Origin: Pseudomonas protegens CHA0
GTDB taxonomy: Bacteria > Pseudomonadota > Gammaproteobacteria > Pseudomonadales > Pseudomonadaceae
DNA: 64,000 nt
Assembly (NCBI RefSeq): GCF_000397205.1
Contig: NC_021237.1
Location: 5,835,001-5,899,000 of the forward strand
Reading direction: 5' to 3'
The notes under the pieces were generated by a model that saw only the letters and a list, made by a program, of their open reading frames with translations, was not told the DNA's origin and searched no databases. Positions 9,682 to 19,206 of this stretch are shown piece after piece. The translations under genes and the position numbers were made by a program. Positions within the stretch are counted from its first letter, which is position 1. Every line of letters begins with the position of its first letter.

Positions 9682-11238
9682 GTGAGCCAGTCACTGATCG
9701 CTGCCCTGCAAAACCCCGCCTTGTTTCCTCATCCCGTAGAAGGGTTTCAGGTCATCGAAACCCACATCTCCTGGGTTTTGCTCACCGGCCCCTTTGCCTA
9801 TAAGGTGAAGAAGCCGGTCAATTTCGGCTTCCTCGACTTCACCAGCCTGGACGCCCGCGAACACTTCTGCGGCGAAGAGTTGCGCCTGAACCAGCGCCTG
9901 ACCGAAGACCTGTACCTGGAAGTCCTGCCGATCACCGGTAGCGCCGAAGCCCCGGTGCTGGGCGGCGATGGTCCGGCTATCGAATACGTACTGAAAATGC
10001 GTCAGTTCCCGCAAAGCCAGTTGCTCAGCACCTTGCAGGCCAACAGCGAGCTGACCACTGCGCACATCGATGAGATGGCCAGGCAGATCGCCCACTTCCA
10101 CCTCAACGCGCCCAAGGTTCCAGCTGAGCATGAAGCCGGCACCCCGGAGAGCGTGATGGCTCCGGTGCGTCAGAACTTCGAGCAAATCCGCCCGTTCCTC
10201 AGCGACAAGGCCGACCTGCAACAACTTGAAGCCCTGCAAGCCTGGGCCGAAACCAGCTTCGAACGCCTCAAGCCTCTGCTGGCCCAACGCAAGAGCGAAG
10301 GTTTCATCCGTGAATGCCATGGCGATATTCACCTGGGCAACGCCACCCTGATCGACGGCAAGGTGGTGATTTTCGACTGCATCGAATTCAACGAACCGTT
10401 TCGTTTCACCGACGTCTACGCCGATACCGGCTTCCTTGCCATGGACCTGGAAGACCGCGGCCTGAAGAGCCTGGCGCGACGCTTCATCAGCCAATACCTG
10501 GAGCTGACCGGCGACTACCAGGGCCTGGAGCTGCTCAATTTCTACAAGGCCTACCGTGCCCTGGTACGCGCCAAGGTCAGCCTGTTCAGCATGCCTGCCG
10601 AAGCCACGCCGGTGCAGCGCGCCACCACCCTGCGCCAGTACCGCAACTACGCCAATCTGGCGGAGAGCTACAGCACCATTCCATCGCGTTTCCTGGCCAT
10701 CACCTCAGGCATTTCGGCGGTCGGCAAGAGCCGCGTGGCCATGCGCCTGGTAGAGGCACTGGGCGCCATTCGCCTGCGCTCCGACGTAGAGCGCAAGCGC
10801 CTGTTCGGCGAGCAACAGGTGCCCAACGACCCACACGCTGGCATCTATAGCAGCGAAGCCAGCAGCGCCACCTACGCGCGCCTGCATGAAATCGCCGAAA
10901 CCATCCTGCGTGCCGGCTTCCCGGTAGTGATCGACGCGACCTACCTCAAACGTGCCCAGCGCGATGCCGCGGCCAAAGTGGCCGAGGCCACTGGTACGCC
11001 CTGCCTGATCATCGACTGCAACGCTCCTGAGGCAGTGGTTGCCAGCTGGCTGGCCCAGCGCCAGGCTGATCAGAACGATCCATCCGACGCCACTCTGGAA
11101 GTGATTGCCAACCAGCAAGCCACTCGCGAAGCGCTGACCGACGAAGAGCTGCTGCGCAGCAAGCGCATAGAAACCAACGAAAGCGGCAGCCTGGACGCCC
11201 TGGTTGCCAACATTCGCCTACGCCTCCCAGGCCTGTAA
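9682..11238 (+). CDS. Fused aminoglycoside-phosphotransferase-like and AAA/P-loop kinase protein
   Basis: A 518-residue fusion. The N-terminal half (about 1-320) resembles the APH/choline kinase fold, with the catalytic-loop pattern ECHGDIHLGN followed by FDCIEFNE. The C-terminal part carries a P-loop, GISAVGKS at about 342-349, with a later VIDATYL strand, like small zeta-toxin/gluconate-kinase type ATPases. The substrate is unknown and antibiotic resistance should not be assumed. The open frame extends to 9487, but the GTG at 9682 has AAGGA 6 bases upstream and a conserved-looking N-terminus (MSQSLIAALQ). Confidence 0.82.
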   Translation: MSQSLIAALQNPALFPHPVEGFQVIETHISWVLLTGPFAYKVKKPVNFGFLDFTSLDAREHFCGEELRLNQRLTEDLYLEVLPITGSAEAPVLGGDGPAIEYVLKMRQFPQSQLLSTLQANSELTTAHIDEMARQIAHFHLNAPKVPAEHEAGTPESVMAPVRQNFEQIRPFLSDKADLQQLEALQAWAETSFERLKPLLAQRKSEGFIRECHGDIHLGNATLIDGKVVIFDCIEFNEPFRFTDVYADTGFLAMDLEDRGLKSLARRFISQYLELTGDYQGLELLNFYKAYRALVRAKVSLFSMPAEATPVQRATTLRQYRNYANLAESYSTIPSRFLAITSGISAVGKSRVAMRLVEALGAIRLRSDVERKRLFGEQQVPNDPHAGIYSSEASSATYARLHEIAETILRAGFPVVIDATYLKRAQRDAAAKVAEATGTPCLIIDCNAPEAVVASWLAQRQADQNDPSDATLEVIANQQATREALTDEELLRSKRIETNESGSLDALVANIRLRLPGL

Positions 11239-11245
11239 ACGGTCA

Positions 11246-11282
11246 TTTCAGCCGTGAAGTGGCAAAGACTTCACGGCTGAAA
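11246..11282 (+). terminator. Hairpin after the kinase fusion gene
   Basis: A perfect 15-bp stem (TTTCAGCCGTGAAGT and complement) with a 7-base loop begins 8 bases past the stop. A/T at the base of the stem replaces a long T-run. Confidence 0.7.
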
Positions 11283-11331
11283 AATAGTGGCACTATACTG
11301 GCGTCATAAATCCAACACTGGTGACGTCGCC

Positions 11332-11676
11332 ATGAGCCAACCGAAACTTCTCGACACTCCGCTTTACGCCCTGCTGCATAAAGACGACATCGTCGGCTTC
11401 AACCGCGAACGCCCGAAAGATCAACCCATCGACATGCGCGGCGGGGATTTCCGCGGCCTCGACCTGCGGGAACTGAACGCACAAGGCATCGATTTCACTG
11501 ACGCCTACTTTCGCTCCGCGGATCTGCGGGGGCTGGACTTGAGAAACTCGTCCATGGAAGGCGCCAGCCTCGCCCATGCACAGATTTCCGGCGCCTACTT
11601 TCCGGTGGAACTGAGCGCCGACGAGATTCTCATGTCGGTCAATTTCGGCACCCGCCTGCGTTACCGCACTCGCTGA
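11332..11676 (+). CDS. Pentapeptide repeat protein
   Basis: A 114-residue protein with about five pentapeptide repeats of the A(D/N)Lxx type at residues 42-85 (DFRGLDLRELNAQGIDF, then DLRGLDLRNSSMEGASL). Such repeats form a right-handed quadrilateral helix. With so few repeats a role as a DNA mimic, as in Qnr proteins, is unlikely, and the function is unknown. It stands alone between two hairpins and gaps. The ATG at 11332 begins MSQPKLLDTP; an upstream in-frame start lacks a ribosome binding site. Confidence 0.85.
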   Translation: MSQPKLLDTPLYALLHKDDIVGFNRERPKDQPIDMRGGDFRGLDLRELNAQGIDFTDAYFRSADLRGLDLRNSSMEGASLAHAQISGAYFPVELSADEILMSVNFGTRLRYRTR

Positions 11677-11904
11677 CCCCCGCCGCCCGTCTTTGTCCGG
11701 CGCTCTGTTTAGCGCCGGACCTGGTCCGCTTTCTCGCCTGCACCCTGCCCTTCGCATGGCCTGCCCCCTCCTCCCTTCGAGCTTCACCGCTGCGCCCTTA
11801 GAAGCATTTGCGCCAAACCCGACCAAAGAACAGCGCGTTTTCTACTGAGCGCTACACTCCTCTGAGGCTGCCCACTCACCATTCGGCCATCGCCAGGAGG
11901 CTTA

Positions 11905-12177
11905 ATGAATGATGAACTGCAACACCTGAAGAACCTTGGCAAGACATCGGCACAATGGCTGCATGCAGTGGGCATCCATAGCGCTTCCGACTTGCGCCGC
12001 CTGGGTGCGGTGGACGCCTACCGGGCCGTGCGGACCCGTGGTTTTCGTGCGTCGAAAGTCTTGCTCTATGCCATTGAGGGCGCCCTGATGGACATGCACT
12101 GGAACGACCTTCCCGCCGAACGCAAAGAGGCGTTGAACAAGCAACTGGACGCCATTTCCTCTCGTCACAAAAACTGA
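11905..12177 (+). CDS. TfoX/Sxy C-terminal domain protein
   Basis: A 90-residue protein made only of the TfoX C-terminal domain, a helix-hairpin-helix-like fold (LKNLGKTSAQWLHAVGIHS, then DLRRLGAVDAYRAV). In enterobacteria and Haemophilus the full-length protein is a competence regulator. The N-terminal domain is missing here, as in many Pseudomonas homologues, so that role cannot be assumed. AGGAGG lies upstream of the ATG. It is 13 bases before cbpA and probably co-transcribed with it. Confidence 0.85.
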   Translation: MNDELQHLKNLGKTSAQWLHAVGIHSASDLRRLGAVDAYRAVRTRGFRASKVLLYAIEGALMDMHWNDLPAERKEALNKQLDAISSRHKN

Positions 12178-12190
12178 CTGGCAGAGCCAA

Positions 12191-12991
12191 ATGTATCTAA
12201 TGGGGGAGCAGCCGGCTTACGCCGACGCCTTGATCAACAGACTGCAGAGCATTCCGCCGCAATTGCTGGACGGGCTTGCGCCCAGCGGCCCGACGTTGGA
12301 GCTTGGCCCCATCGCTGAGCTGTCCAGCGTATTGCCCGGCGACCAGTTGTTCCTGCTGGCAAGTGGCGTGATCCAGGCCAGTGTCGAAGAGCGGCCACTG
12401 TTCTACCTGCATGAAGGCGACCTGGTGGGGCTGCGGCGCGGCATCGAACTCCCGCAGTGGCAAATGCACTGCGATACGCCGCTGCAACTGATTCCCTATC
12501 TGAGGACTGAAGTGTTTCGGCACATCCAGGCCGACGTACAACGCTCGGAACTGCTCGTACAGTATCTGATCGGCCAGACCGCCCTGCTGTCCGATGCCAT
12601 TGCCCGTCTCAAGCCGCCAGAGTTGCGCAGCAGCAACGGCTTCAAGCGCGTGGAGGCGGGCGAAAGGCTGATTACCCAGGGGGATGAGGCAGATCATGTG
12701 TTTGTAATACTCGAAGGCCATGCACAGGCCTTCGTCGACGGGCACAAGGTCGGCGACGTCCCCAAGGACGAGATTTTCGGCGCCATGGCAGTGTTCACCG
12801 GAGAAAAACGCAGCGCCAGCGTGATCGCCAGCGAACCCAGCACCATCATGCTGATTCCCAAGGACCAGTTTCTCAGCCTGACCCAGAGCAATCCGCGCAT
12901 TGCCCACAGCCTGATCGAAAGCATGGCGCGCCGCATCGACCTGCTAAACAAGGAAGTGACCCGGCTCATGACCTTGAACAACCCGAACTGA
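12191..12991 (+). CDS. cbpA: Cyclic-nucleotide-binding protein CbpA
   Basis: A 266-residue protein with a C-terminal cNMP-binding domain at about 150-260. The phosphate-binding cassette reads EIFGAMAVFTGEKRSASV, where Glu and Arg-Ser match ribose/phosphate contacts in CRP. No DNA-binding HTH follows, so it is not a CRP-type regulator. In P. aeruginosa the gene between this neighbourhood and prrF-phuW encodes CbpA, a polar cAMP-binding protein; the same position here supports orthology. The N-terminal 140 residues resemble a degenerate second cNMP fold. Confidence 0.82.
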   Translation: MYLMGEQPAYADALINRLQSIPPQLLDGLAPSGPTLELGPIAELSSVLPGDQLFLLASGVIQASVEERPLFYLHEGDLVGLRRGIELPQWQMHCDTPLQLIPYLRTEVFRHIQADVQRSELLVQYLIGQTALLSDAIARLKPPELRSSNGFKRVEAGERLITQGDEADHVFVILEGHAQAFVDGHKVGDVPKDEIFGAMAVFTGEKRSASVIASEPSTIMLIPKDQFLSLTQSNPRIAHSLIESMARRIDLLNKEVTRLMTLNNPN

Positions 12992-13055
12992 ACCCGGATT
13001 CCAAGCAGATCCAAACGGACGTTTGGCAAAATATGCAGAAATCTGAAAAGCCTTG

Positions 13056-13087
13056 TTGACTTCGAAATGAGAATCGTTATGATTATC
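13056..13087 (+). promoter_or_regulatory. prrF promoter with overlapping Fur boxes
   Basis: TTGACT (13056-13061) and TATGAT (13078-13083), 16 bases apart, form a good sigma-70 promoter. Two overlapping 19-bp windows, 13063-13081 and 13069-13087, match the Fur consensus GATAATGATAATCATTATC at 13 and 14 positions. They cover the spacer and -10, so Fur-Fe should block transcription when iron is plentiful. Confidence 0.88.
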
Positions 13088-13089
13088 AC

Positions 13090-13204
13090 AACTGGTCGCG
13101 AGATCAGTCGATAACCTGGAAGACCAGTGGTTCGGACTCTCAGATTATCTCCTCATCAGGCTAATCACGGTTATTTGACCCGGCTCTTGCCGGGTCTTTT
13201 TTTT
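13090..13204 (+). ncRNA. prrF: PrrF iron-responsive small RNA
   Basis: About 115 bases from an expected start near 13090 to a terminator at 13177-13204 (GACCCGGC stem, TCTT loop, eight T). The conserved PrrF seed region, beginning CAGATTATCTCCTCATCAGG at 13141, is present; it pairs with mRNAs of iron-containing proteins such as sodB and succinate dehydrogenase with Hfq. In P. aeruginosa this site, between cbpA and phuW, holds two tandem copies. Here there is one. Identification is from recalled sequence and synteny. Confidence 0.92.
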
Positions 13205-13225
13205 GCCCGCAGAAAAGCCCTCCGA

Positions 13226-14089
13226 TCAGGGCCTCAGTTGCGCGCAATAGTCCTTGGCGGGCTGGGGCGGCGTATACCAGACGTAGTCGGCCGATGCCGC
13301 GGCAACCTGTTGCCCCAGCTCCGCCAGAATCAACACCACCACCTCCTGGCTTCGGTCCAGATCGGCAAGATGCAGGGGCACGCCAAGATCCTTGCGACCG
13401 TGAAACGCCCCGGCCAGCAACAGGGCCGGAGCCGGAGCCGCCAGCAGCTGTTCAGCCATGCGTCGGTCCCGTTGCTGCTGCACCGCCCGCATTGCCGGCA
13501 CCTGGCTCTCCGGCAGCAAGCCACAGTGCGATTCGCGGATTTGCCCGGCCAATGCCTCGATCACCGACGATGCGTTGCTCTGTGTGCCGGTCAGGACGGG
13601 CGCCCGTGCATAAATGGCACGCACCTCCTGGCGATCCAGATTGGCAGCGAGCAAGGGATAGGGCTGACGCAGGGCAAAACCCACCAGCGGGCCGTAGAGG
13701 CTCCAGTCCCAGCCTGATTGCCAGGCCAACCTGCCGGGTAGGTCATCAGGCAAACGCCCCCCATCAAGGGAGCGTTTTACCCCATCGACTTCTGGCTGCT
13801 GATCCGGGTTGAGCATTTCCAGCAACAGACTGCCCTGTGGCCGCTCCCGGGCCATGGAGCGCAAGAGCCAGAGTTGCAGGGCATGATGATCGGGATTGTC
13901 ATGCTGCTCGCCAATGATCACTCGGGGGGCCCGTGCCAGGCGCCCTACCAGTTCGACAGGGGTCAGCGCCTGGGCACTGCGCAGCTCAATGATACTGCCG
14001 GGCGCCGAAGCCACCGGCGGCGGCAGGATCCCCGGCATGCTGTGACAGGCGGCCAGCAGCATGGCCAGCAACAACGGCAATACGCGCAT
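13226..14089 (-). CDS. phuW: ChaN-family haem-binding lipoprotein PhuW
   Basis: A 287-residue lipoprotein of the ChaN/DUF399 family. The signal peptide ends with the lipobox LLAAC (Cys15). Family motifs are VIIGEQHDNPDHHALQL at about 50-66 and the later GAFHGRKDLG. ChaN of Campylobacter binds haem pairs, and the Pseudomonas member is the last gene of the haem uptake operon. It lies 21 bases after phuV on the same strand and faces prrF convergently. Confidence 0.88.
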   Translation of the reverse strand: MRVLPLLLAMLLAACHSMPGILPPPVASAPGSIIELRSAQALTPVELVGRLARAPRVIIGEQHDNPDHHALQLWLLRSMARERPQGSLLLEMLNPDQQPEVDGVKRSLDGGRLPDDLPGRLAWQSGWDWSLYGPLVGFALRQPYPLLAANLDRQEVRAIYARAPVLTGTQSNASSVIEALAGQIRESHCGLLPESQVPAMRAVQQQRDRRMAEQLLAAPAPALLLAGAFHGRKDLGVPLHLADLDRSQEVVVLILAELGQQVAAASADYVWYTPPQPAKDYCAQLRP

Positions 14090-14110
14090 CAGGTCTCTCC
14101 GGGCTTCGCC

Positions 14111-14878
14111 TCAGCGGGCGATGATCAACGGGTGCCCGCGTTCGGGATGCTCCTGCACCAGAACTTCCAGGCCGAACACCGCCTTCAGGGGCTCAGGCCG
14201 TAGTACCGCGGTCGGTGTTCCCAATGAATGCGGACGGCCGCCTTCAAGCAACAAGACCCGATCACAATAACGCGCAGCCAGATTCAGGTCATGCAGGATG
14301 ACCAGCACCGCCGCCCCGCGGTCGGCAAAGGCTCGAATGGCCTGCAAGGTGACGTGCTGGTGCAAGGGGTCGAGTGCAGAAGTCGGCTCATCCAGCAGCA
14401 GGTTGTGCCCTGGCTGGCCCGGCCACAGTTGCGCCAGGACCCGCGCCAGATGCACCCGCTGGCGCTCGCCGCCGGACAGCGCGAGATAGCTGCGCCCCGA
14501 CAGGTGCGCCACATCGGCAGCATTCAAAGCAGCGTTGACGATTTCCTCGTCACGCACGCGCCCGGTCTGATGGGGCAAACGCCCCAGCGCCACCACCTCC
14601 TCCACACGAAAGGCGAAATCCAGGCTCGAAGCCTGGGGCAGCACTGCCAGGCGCTGCGCACGCTCGGCGCCCGACCAATGAGCCAGTTCCTGATCATCCA
14701 GCAACACCTGTCCCTGATGAGCCGCCAGTTCACCACTCAAGCCCCCCAAGAGGCTGCTTTTACCTGCACCATTAGGGCCGAGTACTCCCAGCACCTCGCC
14801 CGGCAGCAACTGCAGGTCGATGCCAGCCAGGACGTCGTTGCCGCCGCGCCGCACATGCAGGTTCTCGACTCGCAGCAT
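14111..14878 (-). CDS. phuV: Haem ABC transporter ATPase PhuV
   Basis: The cytoplasmic ATPase (HmuV/PhuV type, 255 residues) powers haem import across the inner membrane. Walker A is GPNGAGKS, the signature motif is LSGGERQR, Walker [13 protein letters not shown] and the switch His lies in VILHDLNLA. The start overlaps the phuU stop by one base. Because ABC import needs the permease dimer PhuU and the binding protein PhuT, the three genes are translated from one compact operon. Confidence 0.96.
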   Translation of the reverse strand: MLRVENLHVRRGGNDVLAGIDLQLLPGEVLGVLGPNGAGKSSLLGGLSGELAAHQGQVLLDDQELAHWSGAERAQRLAVLPQASSLDFAFRVEEVVALGRLPHQTGRVRDEEIVNAALNAADVAHLSGRSYLALSGGERQRVHLARVLAQLWPGQPGHNLLLDEPTSALDPLHQHVTLQAIRAFADRGAAVLVILHDLNLAARYCDRVLLLEGGRPHSLGTPTAVLRPEPLKAVFGLEVLVQEHPERGHPLIIAR

Positions 14879-15915
14879 CAGGCACGTCCTCGCAACAACA
14901 GGTACAGAAAGAATGGCGCACCGATAAAGGCCGTGACGATACCGATGGGCAACTCGGCAGGCGCCAGCGCCAGGCGCGCCACCAAGTCAGCCAACAGCAG
15001 CAGGCTGGCTCCGGCCAGGATCGAGGCTGGGAGCAAGGTCCGGTGATCCGGACCGGACAACAGGCGCACCAGATGCGGCACCACCAGGCCGACAAAACCG
15101 ATCATTCCCGCCGCCGCCACGGCAGCGCCCACACCCAGCGCGGTGCAGAACACCAGCTCGCGCTTGAGACCTTCGACATCGATGCCAAGATGCTTGGCCT
15201 CGGACTCGCCCAACAACAGTGCATTCAACGCCTTGGCCCGGCGCGGCAGCCACAGCGCAACCGCGGCGGTCACCAGCAGCAAGGGCCACAAGCGCTGGTA
15301 ACTGGCACCATTCAGGCTGCCCAGGTTCCAGAAAGTCAGAGTGCGCAACGTGGCATCGTCCGCCAGATAGGTGAACAATCCCACCGCCGAACTGGCCAGC
15401 GCCGTCAGGGCAATCCCCGCCAGCAGCATGGTTGCCACATGGGTCTGCCCGTTGCGCCGCCCCAGGCGATACACCAGCGCCGTCACCCCCAGGCCGCCAA
15501 GGAAGGCACACAGGGAGAGCAAATAAGGGCCGACAGCCTCTGGCAGGCCGCCGAACATCGAGCCGCCAACAATGGCGATGGCCGCGCCCAATGCTGCACC
15601 ACTGGAAACCCCCACCAGCCCCGGGTCCGCCAGGGGGTTGCGAAACAGCCCTTGCATGGCGACCCCGGACAGCGCCAGAACTCCGCCCACCGCAAGACCG
15701 AGCAGAGTCCGGGGCAAGCGAATCTGCCCCAGGATCAGTTCCGCCTGCTCCAGGCCCTGCCCGTCGATCGGCAATCCAAGCAGGCGCAAGGCGGCACGCA
15801 AGGTATCAAATAAGGGCAGGCTGACAGGGCCCAGGGCCAGGGACAGCCAGATCGCCACAAGGCTCAGGACACCCAGCCCGATAAACAGTGTTCGAGGCTT
15901 GACCAGACGACTCAT
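14878..15915 (-). CDS. phuU: Haem ABC transporter permease PhuU
   Basis: A 345-residue FecCD/BtuC-family permease with about ten membrane segments. Family landmarks are [19 protein letters not shown] near residues 68-86, [18 protein letters not shown], and the late [18 protein letters not shown], the coupling-helix region that contacts the ATPase. It overlaps phuT by four bases (ATGA) and phuV by one. It carries haem, or possibly a related iron chelate, from PhuT into the cytoplasm. Confidence 0.95.
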   Translation of the reverse strand: MSRLVKPRTLFIGLGVLSLVAIWLSLALGPVSLPLFDTLRAALRLLGLPIDGQGLEQAELILGQIRLPRTLLGLAVGGVLALSGVAMQGLFRNPLADPGLVGVSSGAALGAAIAIVGGSMFGGLPEAVGPYLLSLCAFLGGLGVTALVYRLGRRNGQTHVATMLLAGIALTALASSAVGLFTYLADDATLRTLTFWNLGSLNGASYQRLWPLLLVTAAVALWLPRRAKALNALLLGESEAKHLGIDVEGLKRELVFCTALGVGAAVAAAGMIGFVGLVVPHLVRLLSGPDHRTLLPASILAGASLLLLADLVARLALAPAELPIGIVTAFIGAPFFLYLLLRGRA

Positions 15916-16787
15916 TGGGCCGGCTTGGCCTGGGGATAAAAGGCGCTGGACAGGCGTTTCAGGCTATCAGGCAAGCGAGGGCCCAGGCCTCCCACCAGCA
16001 AGGTCGGGTCCAGTTCCACCACCCGCCCGGCCTTGGCCGCCGGTGTGGATGCCAGCAGCGGGTTCTCCTTGAACAGTGCGGCACGAGCGGCGTCACCGGT
16101 CAGGCTGCGATCGGAGAACACCAGCACATCCGGATTCAAGCCCGCCAGGGATTCGACCGAGAATGGCTTATAGCCGGTATGAGTCGCCAGGTTGCGCCCA
16201 CCGGCCTGTTGCAATAGCCAATTCGCGGCGGTGTCCTTGCCGGCGATCAGGGGTTTGCCGCCGGCATGCCCGAGCAACAACAGCACCCCGGGCGCCGCGT
16301 GCTGCGCTTGAGCCTGGGCGACCCACGCCTGCTGCTGCCCAAGTTGTTGCTGATAGCCCTGGAACAGTTGCCCGGCCTGCTCTTCTCGGCCCAGCAATAG
16401 CCCCAAGTGCTGCAGGGTAGCTTGCAAGGTCGGCAAGTCGGCCTGGGCGGAAAACAGTTCGACCTTGACCCCGGCACTGCGGATCTGCGAAAGCACTGGC
16501 GGCGGCCCCATCTCCTCGGTACCCACCAGAATCTGCGGCCGCAGGCTGAGAATGCCTTCGGCCGACAACTGACGCTGATAGCCGATGCTCGGCAGCGCCT
16601 TGAGCGACTCCGGATGCTGGCTGGTGGTATCGACGCCCACCAGCTTGGACTCGGCCCCCAGAGCCGTTATCCACTCGGACAAGGCCCCACCTGCACTGAC
16701 CCAACGCTGCGGCAACTCATCAGCGGTGGCCCACTGGCTCACCAGCAATCCGGCACAGAACGCAATGGCGCAGGCACTCAGGCGCAT
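15912..16787 (-). CDS. phuT: Periplasmic haem-binding protein PhuT
   Basis: The substrate-binding protein of the haem ABC importer, 291 residues, with a cleavable signal (MRLSACAIAFCAGLL, cleavage after about residue 22) and the two lobes of the BtuF-like cluster A-II fold. The frame is open to 16916, but the upstream codons run through the promoter and Fur box; the ATG at 16787 has GAAGGA at the right spacing. It is the first gene of phuTUVW. No phuS or phuR lies upstream, unlike in P. aeruginosa. Confidence 0.93.
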   Translation of the reverse strand: MRLSACAIAFCAGLLVSQWATADELPQRWVSAGGALSEWITALGAESKLVGVDTTSQHPESLKALPSIGYQRQLSAEGILSLRPQILVGTEEMGPPPVLSQIRSAGVKVELFSAQADLPTLQATLQHLGLLLGREEQAGQLFQGYQQQLGQQQAWVAQAQAQHAAPGVLLLLGHAGGKPLIAGKDTAANWLLQQAGGRNLATHTGYKPFSVESLAGLNPDVLVFSDRSLTGDAARAALFKENPLLASTPAAKAGRVVELDPTLLVGGLGPRLPDSLKRLSSAFYPQAKPAQ

Positions 16788-16899
16788 AAGAACATTTCCT
16801 TCATTAAAGTGGGGGCCCGCGCAGCTGCTGTCCATGTGACATGCCGGACAGGCCGGGCATCGAAAGGAACAAGCGCCCCGTAACGGGCGGGGCGGCCAT

Positions 16900-16927
16900 T
16901 TGATAATTGTTTTCATTTAGCCGTCAA
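16900..16927 (-). promoter_or_regulatory. phuT promoter with Fur box
   Basis: On the minus strand TTGACG (16922-16927) and TATCAA (16900-16905) are 16 bases apart. A 19-bp sequence at 16902-16920 matches the Fur consensus at 13 positions and fills the spacer. Iron repression of phuTUVW is expected. The divergent Rieske gene starts about 90 bases away and may share the control. Confidence 0.82.
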
Positions 16928-17006
16928 GCGCCGACATGTTTCATCCTGCAGCCGGAAAGAAACTGTGACAGCCTGGACGCAGAGCCTTCGGACCAAGAGG
17001 ATAGCC

Positions 17007-17324
17007 ATGAAATTTCTTTGCGCCGGCAACGATCTGCCCGAAGCCGGCAGCCGGGGCTTCCAGCTCGCGGGGCTGAAGCTGTTCGCCGTGCGGCGCGAGC
17101 AGCGAGCCTATGTCTATGCCAATCGCTGCCCGCACCGGGGAGTGGCGCTGGAGTGGCAAGCTGACCAGTTCCTCGACCCCAGCGCCAGCCTGATCCAGTG
17201 CGCCACCCATGGCGCCCTGTTTCTGATCGAGAGCGGAGAGTGCGTGGCCGGACCTTGCGCCGGCCAGTTCCTGGAGAGCATCGGCTGCCATGAAGACAGC
17301 CTGGGGATCTGGGTGGACCTCTAA
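17007..17324 (+). CDS. Small Rieske [2Fe-2S] protein
   Basis: A 105-residue stand-alone Rieske protein. The cluster ligands are CPHRG at about residues 40-44 and CATHG at about 65-69, the usual C-x-H...C-x2-H arrangement. No oxygenase catalytic domain is attached, so it probably acts as an electron carrier or a subunit whose partner is elsewhere. It is divergent from the haem operon, with its stop overlapping the convergent sfsA by four bases. I chose the ATG giving [10 protein letters not shown]; an upstream in-frame start lacks a site. Confidence 0.85.
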   Translation: MKFLCAGNDLPEAGSRGFQLAGLKLFAVRREQRAYVYANRCPHRGVALEWQADQFLDPSASLIQCATHGALFLIESGECVAGPCAGQFLESIGCHEDSLGIWVDL

Positions 17325-18034
17325 TCCCCGAGCAACACTTCAAGACGTCGGTCGATGCACACTTGCTCGGCCGTCAGGCACACACCATAGGCCAGCACCT
17401 CAACCCCCGCCGCGCGGGCTTCGCGCAGGGCAGCGGCGTAACCCGGATCGATCTCCTGCGCCGGCCGCACCGCGTCGATGCCCGAAAGGTTGACGCAATA
17501 CAGCTGAACCGCCCGCACGCCCTCCCGGGCCAGGCTCGCCAGTTCCCGCAGATGCTTGGCGCCGCGCTGGGTCACGGCATCGGGAAACGCTGCCACCGGC
17601 GTGCCATCGAAGCCCAGGGTGACGCTTTTGACCTCGACGTACGCCGGACCGTCCGGGTAATCCAGGCGAAAATCGATGCGGCTGTTCTCTTGCCCGTAAG
17701 GCACCTCGCGCTTGAGCCCGGTGAAGCCGTTCAACTCGCTGATAAGCCCCGCCCGCAAGGCTTCTTCCACCAGCCCGTTGGCCCGCCCGGTGTTGACGCA
17801 GGCCAGGCGGCCTTGAGGGGTTTCGCTGATTTCCCAGGTGCCCGGCAACTTGCGCTTGGGGTCATTGGAGCGGCTGAACCACACCTGCCCGCCCTCGACC
17901 ATGCAATTGAGCATCGAGCCGGTATTGGGGCAATGGATGGTCAACAGCTCGCCGGTGGTGGTTTCGATGTCCGCCAGGAAGCGCTTGTAACGACGCAGCA
18001 GACGCCCCTCTTCCAGGGGAGGATCGAAGCGCAT
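17321..18034 (-). CDS. sfsA: Sugar fermentation stimulation protein A
   Basis: A 237-residue SfsA family protein. The fold combines an OB-like N-terminal domain with a restriction-endonuclease-like C-terminal domain ([20 protein letters not shown], whose D...EVK pattern resembles a nuclease core). It was named for a maltose-metabolism effect in E. coli; the biochemical function is unsettled. It overlaps the upstream aminotransferase stop by one base, so the two are probably co-translated. Confidence 0.93.
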   Translation of the reverse strand: MRFDPPLEEGRLLRRYKRFLADIETTTGELLTIHCPNTGSMLNCMVEGGQVWFSRSNDPKRKLPGTWEISETPQGRLACVNTGRANGLVEEALRAGLISELNGFTGLKREVPYGQENSRIDFRLDYPDGPAYVEVKSVTLGFDGTPVAAFPDAVTQRGAKHLRELASLAREGVRAVQLYCVNLSGIDAVRPAQEIDPGYAAALREARAAGVEVLAYGVCLTAEQVCIDRRLEVLLGD

Positions 18035-19206
18035 CAGGCGTGCCAGCTCTGCAGGCCACGGGCGATACGCTCAACCGCCTCCTGCAGGCGTTCCAGGCTC
18101 TGGGTATAGGCAAAGCGCACATGATGGCCAGCCTGATGCCGGCCGAAGTCCAGGCCAGGGGTAAAGGCCAGGTGCTCGGTTTCCAGGAAGTGCCGGCAAA
18201 AGGCGAAGGCATCACCGCCGAAGGCGCTGATGTCCGCGTACAAATAGAACGCCCCTTCAGGCTCCACAGCGATGCCGAAGCCCAACTCACGCAAGGCTGG
18301 CAGCAGGAAATCCCGGCGGCGCCCGAACTCGGCACGGCGCTCCTCGAGGATCTCCAAGGTCTGCGGCTCGAAGCAAGCCAGCGCAGCATACTGGGCCATG
18401 CTCGGCGCACTGATATAGAGGTTCTGTGCCAGCTTTTCCAGTTCACCCACGGCTGCCGGCGGAGCTACCAGCCAGCCCAGGCGCCAGCCGGTCATGCCGA
18501 AATATTTGGAGAAACTATTCAGGACGAAAGCGCTGTCATCCACTTCCAGAACGCTGGCGGCATCGGTGCCATAGGTCAGGCCATGGTAGATCTCGTCCAC
18601 CACCAGATGCCCGTTGCGAGCCTTGATCGCGGTGGACAACCCCGCCAACTCGTCCCGGCTCAGGACCGTGCCGGTGGGGTTCGCCGGCGAGGCCACCAGG
18701 GCGCCCACGCTGTCCTGATCCCAATAGCGCTCCACCAGGTCCGGCGTCAGTTGGTAACGCACATCCGGCCCCACCGGGACCAACTGCGCAGCGCCTTCCA
18801 CTAGACGCAGAAAATGCCGGTTGCACGGATAACCCGGGTCCGCCAGCAGCCAGTGCTTGCCCGGGTCCACCAACAGGCTGCTGGTCAACAGCAGGGCACC
18901 GGAACCTCCGGGGGTGATCATGATCCGCTCGGGATCGATGTCCAGGCCGTAACGCTGCTGATAAAAGCCGGAAATCGCCCCTCGCAGCTCGGGAATTCCG
19001 CGGGCTGCGGTGTAGCGCGTCTTGCCGGCGCTCAGCGCGGCCTGCCCGGCCTTGATGATTGGCTCGGCGGTGGTGAAGTCCGGTTCGCCGATTTCCAGGT
19101 GAATCACATCATGCCCGGCGGCTTGCAGCTCATTGGCGCGGGCCAGCAAGGCCATGACATGGAAAGGTTCGATAGCGCGACTACGCGCACTGTAGGGCTG
19201 AGCCAT
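18034..19206 (-). CDS. PLP-dependent class I/II aminotransferase
   Basis: A 390-residue fold-type I aminotransferase close to the AspC/AlaA-like group. The PLP lysine lies in [16 protein letters not shown] at about residues 231-246, with the phosphate-binding and ring-contact segments GGSGALLL and SPANPTG earlier. The C-terminal arginine in [11 protein letters not shown] binds the substrate carboxylate. The exact amino acid substrate cannot be set from sequence. It begins the two-gene operon with sfsA. Confidence 0.88.
   Translation of the reverse strand: MAQPYSARSRAIEPFHVMALLARANELQAAGHDVIHLEIGEPDFTTAEPIIKAGQAALSAGKTRYTAARGIPELRGAISGFYQQRYGLDIDPERIMITPGGSGALLLTSSLLVDPGKHWLLADPGYPCNRHFLRLVEGAAQLVPVGPDVRYQLTPDLVERYWDQDSVGALVASPANPTGTVLSRDELAGLSTAIKARNGHLVVDEIYHGLTYGTDAASVLEVDDSAFVLNSFSKYFGMTGWRLGWLVAPPAAVGELEKLAQNLYISAPSMAQYAALACFEPQTLEILEERRAEFGRRRDFLLPALRELGFGIAVEPEGAFYLYADISAFGGDAFAFCRHFLETEHLAFTPGLDFGRHQAGHHVRFAYTQSLERLQEAVERIARGLQSWHA

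Noticed and set aside
9682..11238. Aminoglycoside resistance gene
   Set aside because: Only the general phosphotransferase fold is seen; the fusion is a conserved chromosomal gene with no sign of mobility.
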